Notes: generated by a model not told the origin, from the letters alone. Positions 1 through 9,076 are shown, counted from the first letter of the stretch. The stretch is 64,000 nt of DNA from Martinezella multihospitum (GCF_900094585.1 NZ_FMAG01000003.1:868001-932000); one strand, 5' to 3'. Numbers and translations: made by a program.

Positions 1-860
1 TCTTCGTTCATCATCCAGCGGAAGGTCTTTTCGTCGACGGCGATCTTTTCGACCGAGCCCTTGGGCTCCGGCGAGAGCTTGCGCTCCAGCTTGCCCTGAT
101 CGGCAGCGAGTTCATCGAGCAGGTTCGGGCTGATCGTCAGGCGGTCGCAACCAGCCAGCGCTTCGATTTCGCCGGTGTTGCGGAAGGAGGCGCCCATGAC
201 GATCGTCTTGATGTCATTGGCCTTGTAGTAGTGGTAGATGTCGCGAACGGAGATAACGCCCGGATCTTCCTCAGCCGTGTAGTCCTTGCCGGTCGACTTC
301 TTGTACCAGTCGAGGATGCGGCCGACGAAGGGCGAGATCAGGAAGGCCTTGGCGTCGGCGCAGGCGATCGCCTGGGCCTTGCTGAAGAGCAGAGTCAGGT
401 TGCAGTCGATGCCTTCCTTCTGCAGCACTTCGGCTGCACGGATGCCTTCCCAGGTGGAAGCGAGCTTGATCAGGATGCGGTCGCGCTCGATGCCGCGCTC
501 CTTGTAGGAAGCGATGATGGCGCGGGCCTTGGCGAGCGAGGCTTCGGTGTTGAAGGAGAGGTCGGCGTCGACTTCGGTCGAGACACGGCCGGGAACGAGG
601 CCGGAAAGCGCTGCACCGACGGAAATGGCCAGGCGGTCGGCAACGGCATGCACGACGGCTTCCGAGGCGCCGCCCTGCTTCTTGCCCCAGGCAACAGCTT
701 CCTTGATCGCATCGGCGAACATCGGCGTGCCGAGTGCCTTCAAGACGATGGTCGGGTTGGTGGTGCAATCCACCGGCTTCAGGCGAGCGACTGCCTCGAT
801 ATCGCCGGTATCGGCCACGACCGTCGTCATGGCGCGGAGTTGATCAAGCTTGGAAGTCAT
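1..860 (-). CDS. tal: Transaldolase, C-terminal end outside the window
   Basis: Cytosolic enzyme of the non-oxidative pentose phosphate pathway; it moves a dihydroxyacetone unit from sedoheptulose 7-phosphate to glyceraldehyde 3-phosphate. The translated minus strand begins [20 protein letters not shown], then has the family block DCTTNPTIV and the Schiff-base lysine in [12 protein letters not shown]. About 286 codons are visible; classical TalB-type enzymes have roughly 320 residues, so only about 35 C-terminal residues are missing at the window edge. The ATG at 858-860 is the obvious start. The gene is divergent from the SorC-type regulator at 1363 across about 500 bases. Its product would handle pentose phosphates made by the polyol pathway further right, although it is not in that operon. 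Identification is firm. Confidence 0.95.
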   Translation of the reverse strand, partial: MTSKLDQLRAMTTVVADTGDIEAVARLKPVDCTTNPTIVLKALGTPMFADAIKEAVAWGKKQGGASEAVVHAVADRLAISVGAALSGLVPGRVSTEVDADLSFNTEASLAKARAIIASYKERGIERDRILIKLASTWEGIRAAEVLQKEGIDCNLTLLFSKAQAIACADAKAFLISPFVGRILDWYKKSTGKDYTAEEDPGVISVRDIYHYYKANDIKTIVMGASFRNTGEIEALAGCDRLTISPNLLDELAADQGKLERKLSPEPKGSVEKIAVDEKTFRWMMNE

Positions 861-1362
861 AACAGGTATCCTTGTTGAATGAGGCCCATTTGGATGGGAG
901 ATATCGGGCGGCAGATCCGGTCTTTCGTCGGACGGGACGTGGAGGCGTCAGGGATGCAGCCTTCCTTCTCCTATGTTTCGGTAACGGGATAAAAACAGCG
1001 AAAGTTCCATTTCCGGTGAACGGCCGAGCGATGAGGAGACAACCTTGCGAAAACAAGCTTTCCACCGGCACCGGGCGCCCTATATGGCTCCCCGTCCGGT
1101 CTGGCACTTGCTCGCAGCAGCACTCGCACATTGTCCTCCTCGACTGGACAAGACCGAATTCCTCAGCGCTGACTATCAGCAATCTCGCACGGAAAAGTCA
1201 AGGACATTTGTGCAATTCGATTGACATAAGTTTCATGTCATAGAATATCGGCAGCAGAAGAGCCGATCTCGCCTGCTCCTGTCATCCGCCGTTGCCCCAT
1301 TTTCGCTTTCCGGGGTGATCATGATCCTAAAAGGCGCATGCGACAATCTTGCCGGAGGACCT
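861..1362. other. 502-base divergent intergenic region, tal / sorC-type regulator
   Basis: No convincing gene: open frames on both strands lack family features and a ribosome binding site. It must hold promoters for both flanking genes. Its most notable sequence is TTGACAT followed by a mirrored ATGTCA at 1221-1240, listed separately. Confidence 0.5.
1221..1248 (+). promoter_or_regulatory. Possible promoter and operator upstream of the SorC-type regulator
   Basis: TTGACA at 1221-1226 matches a sigma-70 -35 box and is followed, about 16 bases later, by GAATAT as a weak -10. The -35 overlaps an inverted repeat TGACAT-N7-ATGTCA (1222-1240), a plausible regulator site. Seen by eye only; the -10 is poor. 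Confidence 0.35.
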
Positions 1363-2352
1363 GTGGCCAAACTGAGACGCGGAACCCATACCGCCTATTC
1401 GGAAACCTCCTCCCTGAGGCTTCGCGCCGCATGGCTCTATTACAATCAGGGCCTGACGCAGAAGGACGTCGCCGAGCAGCTCGGCATCAGCCGCACCACC
1501 GTCATCCGCCTGCTTGATGAGGCCATGCGCCGCGCCGAAGTGCAGATCTGGATCACCGAAGGCATCGATGACTGCGTGGAGCTGGCCATCAAGCTCGAGC
1601 GCACCTATGGGCTCGATGAAGCCATCGTCGTTCCCGAGCCGGCCGGCGGCAATGTGAACGCACAGGCAAAGAGCGTCGGCCTGGCGCTCGGCCAGTTCCT
1701 CACGGAAGCCATCCCCGACAATTACACGATCGGCGTCGGCTGGGGCCGGACGATGACGGCTTCGCTCGCAAGCTTCCGCCCTCCCCGCCGTGACAATTGC
1801 AAGGTGGTCTCCCTGCTCGGCGGCATCGTCGCCGTCCACCAGACCAACCCGATCGATTATACCTGGCGCCTGGCCAGCCAACTCGGCGCAGAATGCTACA
1901 TGTTCCTGGCGCCGCTGCTGGTCGATTCCGTCGAGACCAAGCGCAATCTCATCGAAAAATGCGGCCTCGAGACCATCTACCGGCTGGCGGAAAACCTTGA
2001 TCTCGCCATCGTCAGCTGCGGCGACATCGGCCCGCACTCGACATCGCTGTCGGAGGGTTTCATCTCGAAGCGCGAGCTGGAAGAGCTGATCGACATGGGC
2101 TGCGTCTGCGACACCATGTTCAACTTCCTCGACGCCGACGGCAATTCCGTCGATCACCCGATCAACAAGCGTGTCATGTCCGTCGATCTCGATACGCTGA
2201 AAAAGGCCAAGCACATCGTGATCTCCTCCGGCGGCGCGCACCGCGCCCAGGCGATCAGCGCCACCATCAAGCGCATCGGCTGCAATACCTTGATTACCGA
2301 CGAAAGTGCCGCCAAGGCGCTGCTGCAGATGGCGATGGCGAAGGCGGCTTGA
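1363..2352 (+). CDS. SorC/DeoR-family sugar-binding transcriptional regulator
   Basis: DNA-binding regulator with an N-terminal helix-turn-helix (block LTQKDVAEQLGISRTTVIRL) and the long C-terminal sugar-phosphate-binding domain of the SorC family (GVGWGRT, LLGGI, SSGGAHR). I place the start at the GTG of 1363 because GGAGG lies seven bases upstream; an in-frame GTG at 1315 would add 16 residues but has a poorer binding site. Product is about 329 residues, normal for the family. It is divergent from transaldolase and not next to a transporter, so the effector cannot be read from context; a pentitol or tetritol phosphate is a guess. A second member of the family at 15083 controls the smo operon. 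Confidence 0.85.
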   Translation: MAKLRRGTHTAYSETSSLRLRAAWLYYNQGLTQKDVAEQLGISRTTVIRLLDEAMRRAEVQIWITEGIDDCVELAIKLERTYGLDEAIVVPEPAGGNVNAQAKSVGLALGQFLTEAIPDNYTIGVGWGRTMTASLASFRPPRRDNCKVVSLLGGIVAVHQTNPIDYTWRLASQLGAECYMFLAPLLVDSVETKRNLIEKCGLETIYRLAENLDLAIVSCGDIGPHSTSLSEGFISKRELEELIDMGCVCDTMFNFLDADGNSVDHPINKRVMSVDLDTLKKAKHIVISSGGAHRAQAISATIKRIGCNTLITDESAAKALLQMAMAKAA

Positions 2353-2381
2353 GCAACTACATCTGAGGATGCGGAGGGTGC

Positions 2382-2577
2382 ATACCCCCCTCTGTCACTT
2401 CGTGACATCTCCCCCACAAGGGGGGAGATTGGTAATGCGAGACAGCCTCTTACTTCAAAGCAAACATCGAGTCTGCTGAACCTGCAACAGCTAGGCAATT
2501 CATCAGGGCGAGCCCAAAACTCCCAACGATCTCCCCCCTTGTGGGGGAGATGTCACGAAAGTGACAGAGGGGGGTAT
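2382..2577. repeat. 196-bp element with long near-perfect terminal inverted repeats
   Basis: The left arm (2382-2429) and right arm (2529-2577) are reverse complements over about 47 bases, differing by one extra T in the right arm. Each arm is itself built of palindromes: CTGTCACTTCGTGACA and CTCCCCC-ACAA-GGGGGGAG. The core between the arms has no gene. This is the architecture of a small non-autonomous (MITE-like) or palindromic intergenic element; the arm sequence resembles repeats I associate with rhizobial intergenic regions. Open frames reading through it are not genes. Confidence 0.8.
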
Positions 2578-2615
2578 CAGAGCCTCAGCAATCACTGAAC
2601 TTTCGATGCGAACCC

Positions 2616-3488
2616 TCAAGCATCCCCCGATTCCCACCCGAGCATCGCCCTCTTGCGCGTCAGCCCCCAATGATAGCCCGTGAGCTGTCCATTCTTGCCA
2701 AGCGCGCGATGACAAGGCACGACGAAGGAGATCGGGTTGCGGCCGACAGCTGCGCCGACGGCACGCATCGCCGTCGGCTGGCCGATATCCCTCGCGATGT
2801 CGGAATAGGTGACGGCGCGGCCCATCGGTATCTTCAACAAGCTTTCCCAGACGCGAAGCTGGAAATCCGAGCCGATCAGCACGACGCGCAGCGGCTGGTC
2901 GCTCGACCAGTTCGAGCGCTCGAAGATGCGCGCTGCGTAAGGTGCCGTTGCATTCGGGTCTTCGATAAACTCTGCATTCGGCCAGCGGCAGGTCATGTCG
3001 GCAAGACAGGCCTTCTCATTGCCGACATCGCTGAAGGCGAGACCGGCAAGGCCGCGATCCGTGACCATGATCAAGGCGAGGCCGAAGGGCGAGATGTGGA
3101 ACGCATAGCGCATCACCAGGCCGCTGCCCCTCGCCTTCCATTCGCCTGGCGACATAGCCTCATGCGTGACGAAGAGATCGTGCAGCCGGCTCGGGCCGGA
3201 AAGGCCGACCTCGAAGGAGGTTTCGAGCAGTGGCAGATCCTCCCTGCGGAGGAGCCGCTTGGCATGATCGAGCGTGACGGCCTGCAGGAAGGCCTTGGGT
3301 GATAATCCAGCCCAGCGCGTAAACGTCTTCTGCAATTGAGTCGGCGACTGGCCGAGCCGATCGGCAAGCATTTCCAGCGACGGCTGGTCGCGATATTCCT
3401 CGGTGATGAGCTCGATGACCTCCCGCACGGTCTCGTAGTCCTGACCTTCCGGGGTAATGTCTTTCTTCAGCTGTGCAATCGCATTCAT
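2616..3488 (-). CDS. Ada-like regulator/methylated-DNA-cysteine S-methyltransferase
   Basis: Repairs O6-alkylguanine by transferring the alkyl group to its own cysteine, and probably activates transcription. N-terminal third is an AraC-type helix-turn-helix (LEMLADRLGQSPTQLQKTF); the C-terminal 170 residues are a methyltransferase domain with the active site PCHRALG and the DNA-binding wing GRAVTYSDIA. It lacks the N-terminal zinc domain of E. coli Ada that senses phosphotriesters, so 290 residues is short relative to full Ada. The ATG at 3486-3488 has AAGGAG upstream, and that site lies in a hairpin (3493-3513). It stands alone, convergent with the SorC-type gene across the repeat element. 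Confidence 0.85.
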   Translation of the reverse strand: MNAIAQLKKDITPEGQDYETVREVIELITEEYRDQPSLEMLADRLGQSPTQLQKTFTRWAGLSPKAFLQAVTLDHAKRLLRREDLPLLETSFEVGLSGPSRLHDLFVTHEAMSPGEWKARGSGLVMRYAFHISPFGLALIMVTDRGLAGLAFSDVGNEKACLADMTCRWPNAEFIEDPNATAPYAARIFERSNWSSDQPLRVVLIGSDFQLRVWESLLKIPMGRAVTYSDIARDIGQPTAMRAVGAAVGRNPISFVVPCHRALGKNGQLTGYHWGLTRKRAMLGWESGDA

Positions 3489-3492
3489 GATC

Positions 3493-3513
3493 TTTCTCCT
3501 TGGAAAGGAGAAA
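3493..3513 (-). promoter_or_regulatory. Hairpin containing the ribosome binding site of the Ada-like gene
   Basis: TTTCTCCTT at 3493-3501 and AAGGAGAAA at 3505-3513 form a perfect 9-bp inverted repeat with a 3-base loop. In the minus-strand transcript the AAGGAG just ahead of the start codon is inside the stem, so it could limit translation until melted or opened. Confidence 0.45.
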
Positions 3514-3599
3514 ACCACGGCAAGAGGGCTAAAACCACCCGTTTCTTGCGCAAGTGGCCTCTCTGCGAAAATGTGATCTGGCGTGTCCCGATCCGCCGT

Positions 3600-4103
3600 T
3601 CATATTCGTTGCGTGACGGTTGCCAGCGCCCGCTTGAAGGCCTTGGCAAAACTCTCGCGATCTTCAGGATTGAGGAAGGAGCCGACATCGGTGTCGTGGC
3701 TTCTGTCACGCACATGCATCGATACGACCCCGATTTCGCGATGGCGGCGAACGAGGAAGCGCGTCCAGAACGGATTGAATTCGTGCTCCACCATACGGCC
3801 CGTCGGCGAGAACTTGCGGATGGAAACATTGGTGCGCGACACCGTCACCTCTTCCCGCACACGGCCCGACCGGTAGTTCAGCCAGAAGGCGCCATAGAGC
3901 AGGAAGAAATCGGCGCCGAAGAAGAAGCCGATCGGCCAGGCTCCCCGCGTGATGAAGAAGATGCTGTAAAAGAGGCAGAAGGTGCCAGCCAAGGCCAGCA
4001 TGATCTTGAACCCCTTTCGCGGCAGCGAGCGATGGGGAAACAATTCGGCGGCAAAAACCGGCCTGTTGCCGTCTGTAGCCGTATCGGCGTTGCGTTCCGT
4101 CAT
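3600..4103 (-). CDS. DUF2244 family membrane protein
   Basis: Protein of 167 residues with two adjacent hydrophobic segments in the first half (around FKIMLALAGTFCLFYSIFF and IGFFFGADFFLLYGAFWL), followed by a soluble part with VTVSRTNVSIRKF and NPFWTRFLV. This pattern is the DUF2244 family of alphaproteobacteria, whose function is unknown. The start ATG at 4101-4103 is only 22 bases from the chosen nth start on the other strand. The gene ends in open space before the Ada-like gene and is probably transcribed alone. Family assignment is good; no function is proposed. Confidence 0.8.
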   Translation of the reverse strand: MTERNADTATDGNRPVFAAELFPHRSLPRKGFKIMLALAGTFCLFYSIFFITRGAWPIGFFFGADFFLLYGAFWLNYRSGRVREEVTVSRTNVSIRKFSPTGRMVEHEFNPFWTRFLVRRHREIGVVSMHVRDRSHDTDVGSFLNPEDRESFAKAFKRALATVTQRI

Positions 4104-4125
4104 GGGACTTGAGTATAGGTCGTTT

Positions 4126-4905
4126 ATGGCAAATCCAAAGATCAAATCCATCGCCCAAACCGCGAAAAAGTCAAATGCGACCGCAGGCCGCAAGCCGGCG
4201 GCCAAAAGCCTCTATTCCAGGGCGGACCTGGAAGAGATCTTCCGCCGCTTCTCGATCCAGCGGCCGGAACCGAAGGGTGAGCTGGAACACGTCAATCCCT
4301 TCACGCTCGTCGTTGCGGTGGCACTTTCAGCGCAAGCGACCGATGCCGGCGTCAACAAGGCGACACGCGCCCTCTTCGCGATTGCCGACACTCCTCAGAA
4401 AATGCTCGATCTCGGCGAGGAGCGCATCCGCGACTATATCAAGACGATCGGCCTTTACCGCAACAAGGCGAAGAACGTCGTCGCACTATCGGAAAAGCTG
4501 ATTACCGATTTCGGCGGCGAGGTGCCGCGGACGCGCGAGGAGCTGATAACCCTGCCAGGTGTCGGCCGAAAGACTGCCAATGTCGTGCTCTCCATGGCTT
4601 TCGGCCAGGCGACGATGGCGGTCGACACGCACATCTTCCGCATCGCCAACCGGCTGCTGCTCGCTCCCGGCAAGACGCCGGACGAGGTCGAGCAGCGGTT
4701 GATGCAGATCATCCCCGACCAATATCTCTACCATGCGCATCACTGGCTGATCCTGCACGGGCGCTACTGCTGCAAGGCGCGCAAGCCCGAATGCGAACGC
4801 TGCGTGATCGCGGATCTCTGTCGCTCGCCGGAAAAGACCTGGGACATCCCCGCTCCCCTGGTCGAACTTCCGGCGCAGATCATCGGGGCTGAAGCGGCAG
4901 GCTGA
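4126..4905 (+). CDS. nth: Endonuclease III (DNA glycosylase/AP lyase)
   Basis: Base-excision-repair enzyme that removes oxidised pyrimidines and cleaves the abasic site. The helix-hairpin-helix LPGVGRKTANV carries the catalytic lysine (about residue 149) and VDTHIFR the catalytic aspartate (about 167). Four cysteines near residues 216-232 follow the C-X6-C-X2-C-X5-C spacing of the [4Fe-4S] cluster, so the enzyme looks active. The start at 4126 gives MANPKIK; an in-frame ATG at 4102 overlaps the DUF2244 start codon on the opposite strand. At about 259 residues it is longer than E. coli Nth because of a basic N-terminal tail, common in rhizobial versions. Confidence 0.95.
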   Translation: MANPKIKSIAQTAKKSNATAGRKPAAKSLYSRADLEEIFRRFSIQRPEPKGELEHVNPFTLVVAVALSAQATDAGVNKATRALFAIADTPQKMLDLGEERIRDYIKTIGLYRNKAKNVVALSEKLITDFGGEVPRTREELITLPGVGRKTANVVLSMAFGQATMAVDTHIFRIANRLLLAPGKTPDEVEQRLMQIIPDQYLYHAHHWLILHGRYCCKARKPECERCVIADLCRSPEKTWDIPAPLVELPAQIIGAEAAG

Positions 4906-4907
4906 AC

Positions 4908-5624
4908 CTATCGAAGGCGCGGGTTCGCTTCCTGGTGCGAGATCAGCTTGTGCAGATGCACCATCATGCCGGCGGCAAAGAGCGGCGTCAGCAGATTGAG
5001 AAGCGGGATTGCCAGAAAGGCCGCGATGACCAGGCCAGCAAGAAAGACCGTGAAGGCGTGCTTGACGCGGAATTGCCGCGCCTCGTCCGGCGATCGGAAG
5101 CGCATGGCGGCGAATTCGAAGAATTCCCGTCCGAGCAGATAACCGTTCACCAGAAAAAAGGCGATCAGATTGACGCCCGGGATGAACAGCAGGAACAGCG
5201 CCACGATATTGCCGACGATGACGACGCCGAGAAACCGCACGGAGCTCTTCATCGCAGCGACGATCGGCATCGCCGTTCCGGGCGCATCGCCCGGATAGTC
5301 GCGTTTTTCTACAACTTCAGCGACATCATCGAGAAAGAGCCCGGCGATCAGGGCCGTGACCGGCGAAATCAGCAGCGCCATCGCCAATGCCAATGCGATG
5401 CCGGCGAAGATGGCAAGGAAGAGCGTAAGCCAACCCGTCCAATCCGAGGTGGACGGCATGAAGCCCTGCAGCCAAGGCAATACCAAGGAATTGAAGGCGC
5501 CGCGCAGGACGAACCAGAGCACGAGAAGCGCCAGCAATGTGAGGCCCAGGACCTTCCAGAAAACCTTGCGCGTCTCCGGCGCAAAGAGATTTTCGAAGGA
5601 GCGGCGGGCAGCAAGGCCAATCAT
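4908..5624 (-). CDS. CysZ/EI24-family inner-membrane protein
   Basis: Membrane protein of 238 residues with about four to six hydrophobic stretches, including VLGLTLLALLVLWFVLRG near the start and VVIVGNIVALFLLFIPGVN in the middle. The motif LFIPGVNLIAFFLVNGYLLGREFFE is typical of the EI24/CysZ family; E. coli CysZ is a sulfate channel. No cysteine-synthesis gene is nearby, so sulfate transport is only a family-level inference. It converges with nth, their stop codons two bases apart. A 250-base AT-rich gap separates its start from the RpiR-type regulator. Confidence 0.75.
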   Translation of the reverse strand: MIGLAARRSFENLFAPETRKVFWKVLGLTLLALLVLWFVLRGAFNSLVLPWLQGFMPSTSDWTGWLTLFLAIFAGIALALAMALLISPVTALIAGLFLDDVAEVVEKRDYPGDAPGTAMPIVAAMKSSVRFLGVVIVGNIVALFLLFIPGVNLIAFFLVNGYLLGREFFEFAAMRFRSPDEARQFRVKHAFTVFLAGLVIAAFLAIPLLNLLTPLFAAGMMVHLHKLISHQEANPRLR

Positions 5625-5877
5625 TCGGTCTACCTCTTTTGGTGGTAACCGGACACTTAAGACGCAGTTGCATCGATATCAATATCCCGTGCAAATATAT
5701 GAATGTGTCAATTAAAAATTTGAATTATTGTAATACAGTTTGCACTAATATATTCTGTACGCCACATTAAGAACAACAACCGCAACAAGATCGGCGACCC
5801 GATCGAAATTGAATGGCCAATTGACATAGAAATTGGCGCGACAGAACATCGAAAAGACCACCAAAGAGGCGCAAAAC

Positions 5878-6729
5878 TTGGAAGACCTTAGTCAGAAACT
5901 TAGACAATATATAAAGATCGGCACTCCGGCCGAACGAAGAATTGCTAAGTATTTCTCCGAGCATCTAAATGAACTACCGTTCGAGACGGCTTCCTCCGTT
6001 GCCGACAGGCTGGAACTGAGCCCGATGACGGTAGGACGATTTCTGCGGTCGCTCGGCTATCACGGTCTCGATGGGATAAAGGTGCACCTCAAGGAAAACG
6101 CGCCCAGCCTCACGTCGCAATTGCCTAATATCCTCGAACAGCTTCAGAAGGACGCAAGCGAAGGCCGTCCGCTTGCAACGCAGATTGCCGAACAGGTCGA
6201 GATGCTGCAGCATATCTACAACCTCGCCGGCCAGCCGCAATGGCACGACGCGGTTGCGACGATTCTGTCCTCCGGCAATGTCTTCATCACATCCCACCCC
6301 AGTCTCGCGGGGATCGGCCGCTATTTCCGCGACCGCCTGACCTTTGCCCGTGATCAGGTCCTTTTCCTCGACGGCGCCAATGGCAGCTATATCGAGCTGT
6401 TCGGCGAGCCATCCGAGGATGGTCTGCTCGTTGTCATCGACTCCCCCGGCTTCGTCACGTCGCGCCTTCTGGCGCGCTCGGCTCGTCGCGCGGGCTGCAA
6501 GGTATTGCTGGTAACCGGTCAATTCACAGAATGGGCGCATGAATTCGCAAACATCACGCTGTCGCTGCCGCCGCAACGGGCCAATAGCCGCGAAAACCTT
6601 TCAGCCATAATGGCGCTGCTCGAATATCTGGCGATTTCAGTTGCTCACGCCGCGGGTGAAACGGCGGAAATGAGGACCCGCCGCATAGAAGAACTTCAAG
6701 GTATATTCGCCCAGGCGCCGCTTCGGTAA
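5878..6729 (+). CDS. RpiR-family transcriptional regulator (HTH + SIS)
   Basis: Regulator with an N-terminal RpiR helix-turn-helix (ASSVADRLELSPMTVGRFLRS) and a C-terminal SIS domain for phosphosugar binding (ITSHPSLAGIGRYF, VIDSPGF). I favour the TTG at 5878 because AAAGAGG ends eight bases upstream; the longer frame from a TTG at 5833 adds 15 residues with no visible binding site. The 200 bases upstream are unusually AT-rich and probably hold its promoter. It converges on the sugar kinase (stops five bases apart), so it may respond to a sugar phosphate from that pathway, but this is inference. Length near 283 residues is normal. Confidence 0.8.
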   Translation: MEDLSQKLRQYIKIGTPAERRIAKYFSEHLNELPFETASSVADRLELSPMTVGRFLRSLGYHGLDGIKVHLKENAPSLTSQLPNILEQLQKDASEGRPLATQIAEQVEMLQHIYNLAGQPQWHDAVATILSSGNVFITSHPSLAGIGRYFRDRLTFARDQVLFLDGANGSYIELFGEPSEDGLLVVIDSPGFVTSRLLARSARRAGCKVLLVTGQFTEWAHEFANITLSLPPQRANSRENLSAIMALLEYLAISVAHAAGETAEMRTRRIEELQGIFAQAPLR

Positions 6730-6734
6730 GCCGC

Positions 6735-8318
6735 CTATTCCATGGCGTCCAGTTCCGCGCGGTGGCGGTACATGGCGAGGAAGCGCCGGTAATCGCGATC
6801 GTAGAGTTCTTTCTTTTCGGCATTCGGCAGCCGCTCGTGACCGCCAGGGTACATTGCGGCACCGGCCGCACCCAGGCTTTCATGGAGACCGCAGGAGACC
6901 GAGGCGGCAATTGCCGTGCCGAGCAGTACCGCCTCATTCATCTTCGGGATCACGACCTTGCAGCCGGTCACGTCGGAGTAGAGTTCCATCAGCACCGAGT
7001 TCTTCACGTGGCCGCCGGCGACATGCAGCGTGTCGGGCACGTAGCCGTAATCCCGCATCCGCTCTAGGATATGGCGAATGCCGAGCGCAATGCCGACGCT
7101 GGTGCGCCAGTATAGCCGGCAGAGGCCGTCGAAAGAGGCGTCCAGCGTCATGCCGCTGATGACGCCCAATGCATGCGGATCGGCGAGCGGCGACCGATTG
7201 CCGTGAAAATCGGGCAGCACATGGATACGCCCGCCAAGGGAATCACCCTCCGCAAGCCTGAGCTCCGCAATCCGCCGGACGATACGGTCATGCAATGCCG
7301 CCGTCGGCGGCCCGCCGGCTGCATGCATGCTGACAATATGGTCGAGCAATGCGCCCGTCGCCGACTGCCCGGCCTCGGCAAGCCACATCCCCGGGAAGAC
7401 CGCCTCGTAATACGGTCCCCACATGCCCGTGCTGCGTTTGCGCTCGCGCGCAAAGGAAACCACGCAGCTCGATGTTCCGGCAATCAGCGCCAATTGATGC
7501 TCCAACGTGGCGGCATCGCCAGCATGGGCTGCAAGCGCGCCGAGCGCGCCCGCATAGGCGTCGATCATGCCCGCGCCGACATGGCAGCTGCGATCCAAGC
7601 CCAAGGCCTCCGCCGCCTCCGCCGTCAGCGTGCCGATGCTCCTGCCGACCGCGACGCTCTCCTCGGGCAAGCCGCCGCGCTCCCGCAAATCGCCAAGGCC
7701 GATCACGTTGAGAAAATCGGCCTGCCAGCCCGGTTGGCGGTGCGCCAGATAATTCCATTTCGCCACAAGCGTCGAGCGCGACCGCGCAAGCGAGCCGGTC
7801 GCCTTCCAGGTCATGAAATCGGCAAGGTCGAAAAAGTAGCCGGCCTCGGCCCAGCTTTCCGGAAGGTTCTCCTTCAGCCACATCAGCTTCGGCATTTCCA
7901 TTTCCGGCGACATGAACTCGCCGGAATATTCGAGAACCGCATGCTTGGTCGCCGTGCAGTAATCGGCCTCGGCAAGCGCGCGATGATCGAGCCAGACGAT
8001 GGTGTCGAACCTCTTCTCCCCGCCGGTGGAAACGGTGAGTTGTCCGCCATCGCGATCGCGCACGACAAGCGAACAGGTGGCATCAAAGCCGATCGCACCG
8101 ATGACGGATGCATCGACGCCGGAGGCCTTCACGGCCATGCGAACGGCAGTACAGACGGCAGCCCAGATGTCTTCGGAATCATGCTCGGCGTGGTTCTCGC
8201 GCGGGCGATTCATCAGGATCGGATGCTCGGCTTTTCCCAGCAGTGAGCCGCTCGCCGTGAAGACACCGGCGCGCGCGCTGCCTGTGCCGATATCGACCGC
8301 AACCACGTGATCACGCAT
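6735..8318 (-). CDS. FGGY-family carbohydrate (pentulose) kinase
   Basis: ATP-dependent sugar kinase of 527 residues. The N-terminal phosphate-binding loop is VAVDIGTGSARAGVF; later FGGY features include GAIGFDATCSLVV, the ADFMTWKATG block and the C-terminal VAGGHVKNSVLMELYSDVTG. The sequence suits the D-ribulokinase/FGGY branch better than XylB. As last gene of the polyol operon (smoEFGK-mtlK-HAD-kinase) it would phosphorylate the ketopentose made when the polyol dehydrogenase oxidises arabitol or ribitol; hexitol-derived fructose would need another kinase. The start ATG is 20 bases after the HAD stop. The substrate is not certain. Confidence 0.85.
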   Translation of the reverse strand: MRDHVVAVDIGTGSARAGVFTASGSLLGKAEHPILMNRPRENHAEHDSEDIWAAVCTAVRMAVKASGVDASVIGAIGFDATCSLVVRDRDGGQLTVSTGGEKRFDTIVWLDHRALAEADYCTATKHAVLEYSGEFMSPEMEMPKLMWLKENLPESWAEAGYFFDLADFMTWKATGSLARSRSTLVAKWNYLAHRQPGWQADFLNVIGLGDLRERGGLPEESVAVGRSIGTLTAEAAEALGLDRSCHVGAGMIDAYAGALGALAAHAGDAATLEHQLALIAGTSSCVVSFARERKRSTGMWGPYYEAVFPGMWLAEAGQSATGALLDHIVSMHAAGGPPTAALHDRIVRRIAELRLAEGDSLGGRIHVLPDFHGNRSPLADPHALGVISGMTLDASFDGLCRLYWRTSVGIALGIRHILERMRDYGYVPDTLHVAGGHVKNSVLMELYSDVTGCKVVIPKMNEAVLLGTAIAASVSCGLHESLGAAGAAMYPGGHERLPNAEKKELYDRDYRRFLAMYRHRAELDAME

Positions 8319-8338
8319 GCAAAAGAGGTCCCGACCAC

Positions 8339-9016
8339 TTATCTCATGTTGCGGACAAGTTGTATCAATTCCGGCATCGCGTCAAACACGACTTCCGGCG
8401 AAAGCTGCTCCAGCTCTGCCCGGTAACTTGGCGAATGGGCGTGCGAACCGCCGGTAAACGCAAAGACCGTCATACCGGCCGCACGCGCTGCCGTGATTCC
8501 TGCCGGACTGTCTTCGACGACGATGCAATCCTTCGGCGGCACTCCCATTTTTTCAGCCGCATAGAGGAAAAGATCCGGTGCCGGCTTGCCGCGCTTGACC
8601 ATGGTGGCGCTGAAAATATTCGGCTCCAGTTTCTCCAGAAGGCCGGTGACGCTGAGCGAGAGACGGATGCGTTCCAGCTGGCTCGATGAGGCGACGCAGC
8701 GCGGCAGCTGAAGCGCATCCAGCGTCGCGGCAATGCCGTCGATCGGCTTCAGTTCATGCTTGAAGCGCTCGTAGAGATCGTTGCGGATACGATCGAGAAA
8801 TGCCTGATCGATGAAGACATCGAATTCCGTCTGCATGGTATCGACGAGCGTCGCCAGGCTTTTGCCGAGGAAGCGGCTATAGACATCCTCCTCGCTCATC
8901 TCGACGCCGACATCGTGCATCGCCTGAATGAGCACGCCGACCGACAGCGGCTCGCTGTCCACAAGCACACCATCGCAATCGAAGATTACGAGCCCTGTTC
9001 CCGCACCCGTCATCAC
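8339..9016 (-). CDS. HAD-superfamily (subfamily IA) phosphatase
   Basis: Small-molecule phosphatase of 225 residues. Motif I is VIFDCDGVLVDSE with the nucleophilic aspartate, motif II is the serine-bearing CVASSSQ, motif III contains KRGKPAPDLFL and motif IV is IVVEDSPAGI. This is the beta-phosphoglucomutase/phosphoglycolate phosphatase-like group. It lies between mtlK and the FGGY kinase, a position suggesting removal of phosphate from a sugar phosphate by-product of polyol breakdown. Two adjacent ATG codons (9014-9016 and 9011-9013) could start it. A strong hairpin sits between it and mtlK. Confidence 0.8.
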   Translation of the reverse strand: MMTGAGTGLVIFDCDGVLVDSEPLSVGVLIQAMHDVGVEMSEEDVYSRFLGKSLATLVDTMQTEFDVFIDQAFLDRIRNDLYERFKHELKPIDGIAATLDALQLPRCVASSSQLERIRLSLSVTGLLEKLEPNIFSATMVKRGKPAPDLFLYAAEKMGVPPKDCIVVEDSPAGITAARAAGMTVFAFTGGSHAHSPSYRAELEQLSPEVVFDAMPELIQLVRNMR

Positions 9017-9076
9017 AGATCCAACCCGAATTCTGTTGCTGTCCTGCCCGCCGGAAATGCCGGCGCGCCAATGGAA

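Noticed and set aside
872..1243. 123-codon frame in the tal/sorC gap
   Set aside because: No binding site or family features; sits over the likely promoters.
2382..2577. CRISPR-like repeat
   Set aside because: Only two arms in inverted orientation; no regular direct repeats or spacers.
2503..2715. 70-codon minus-strand frame
   Set aside because: Runs through the inverted-repeat element and into the Ada-like gene in another frame.
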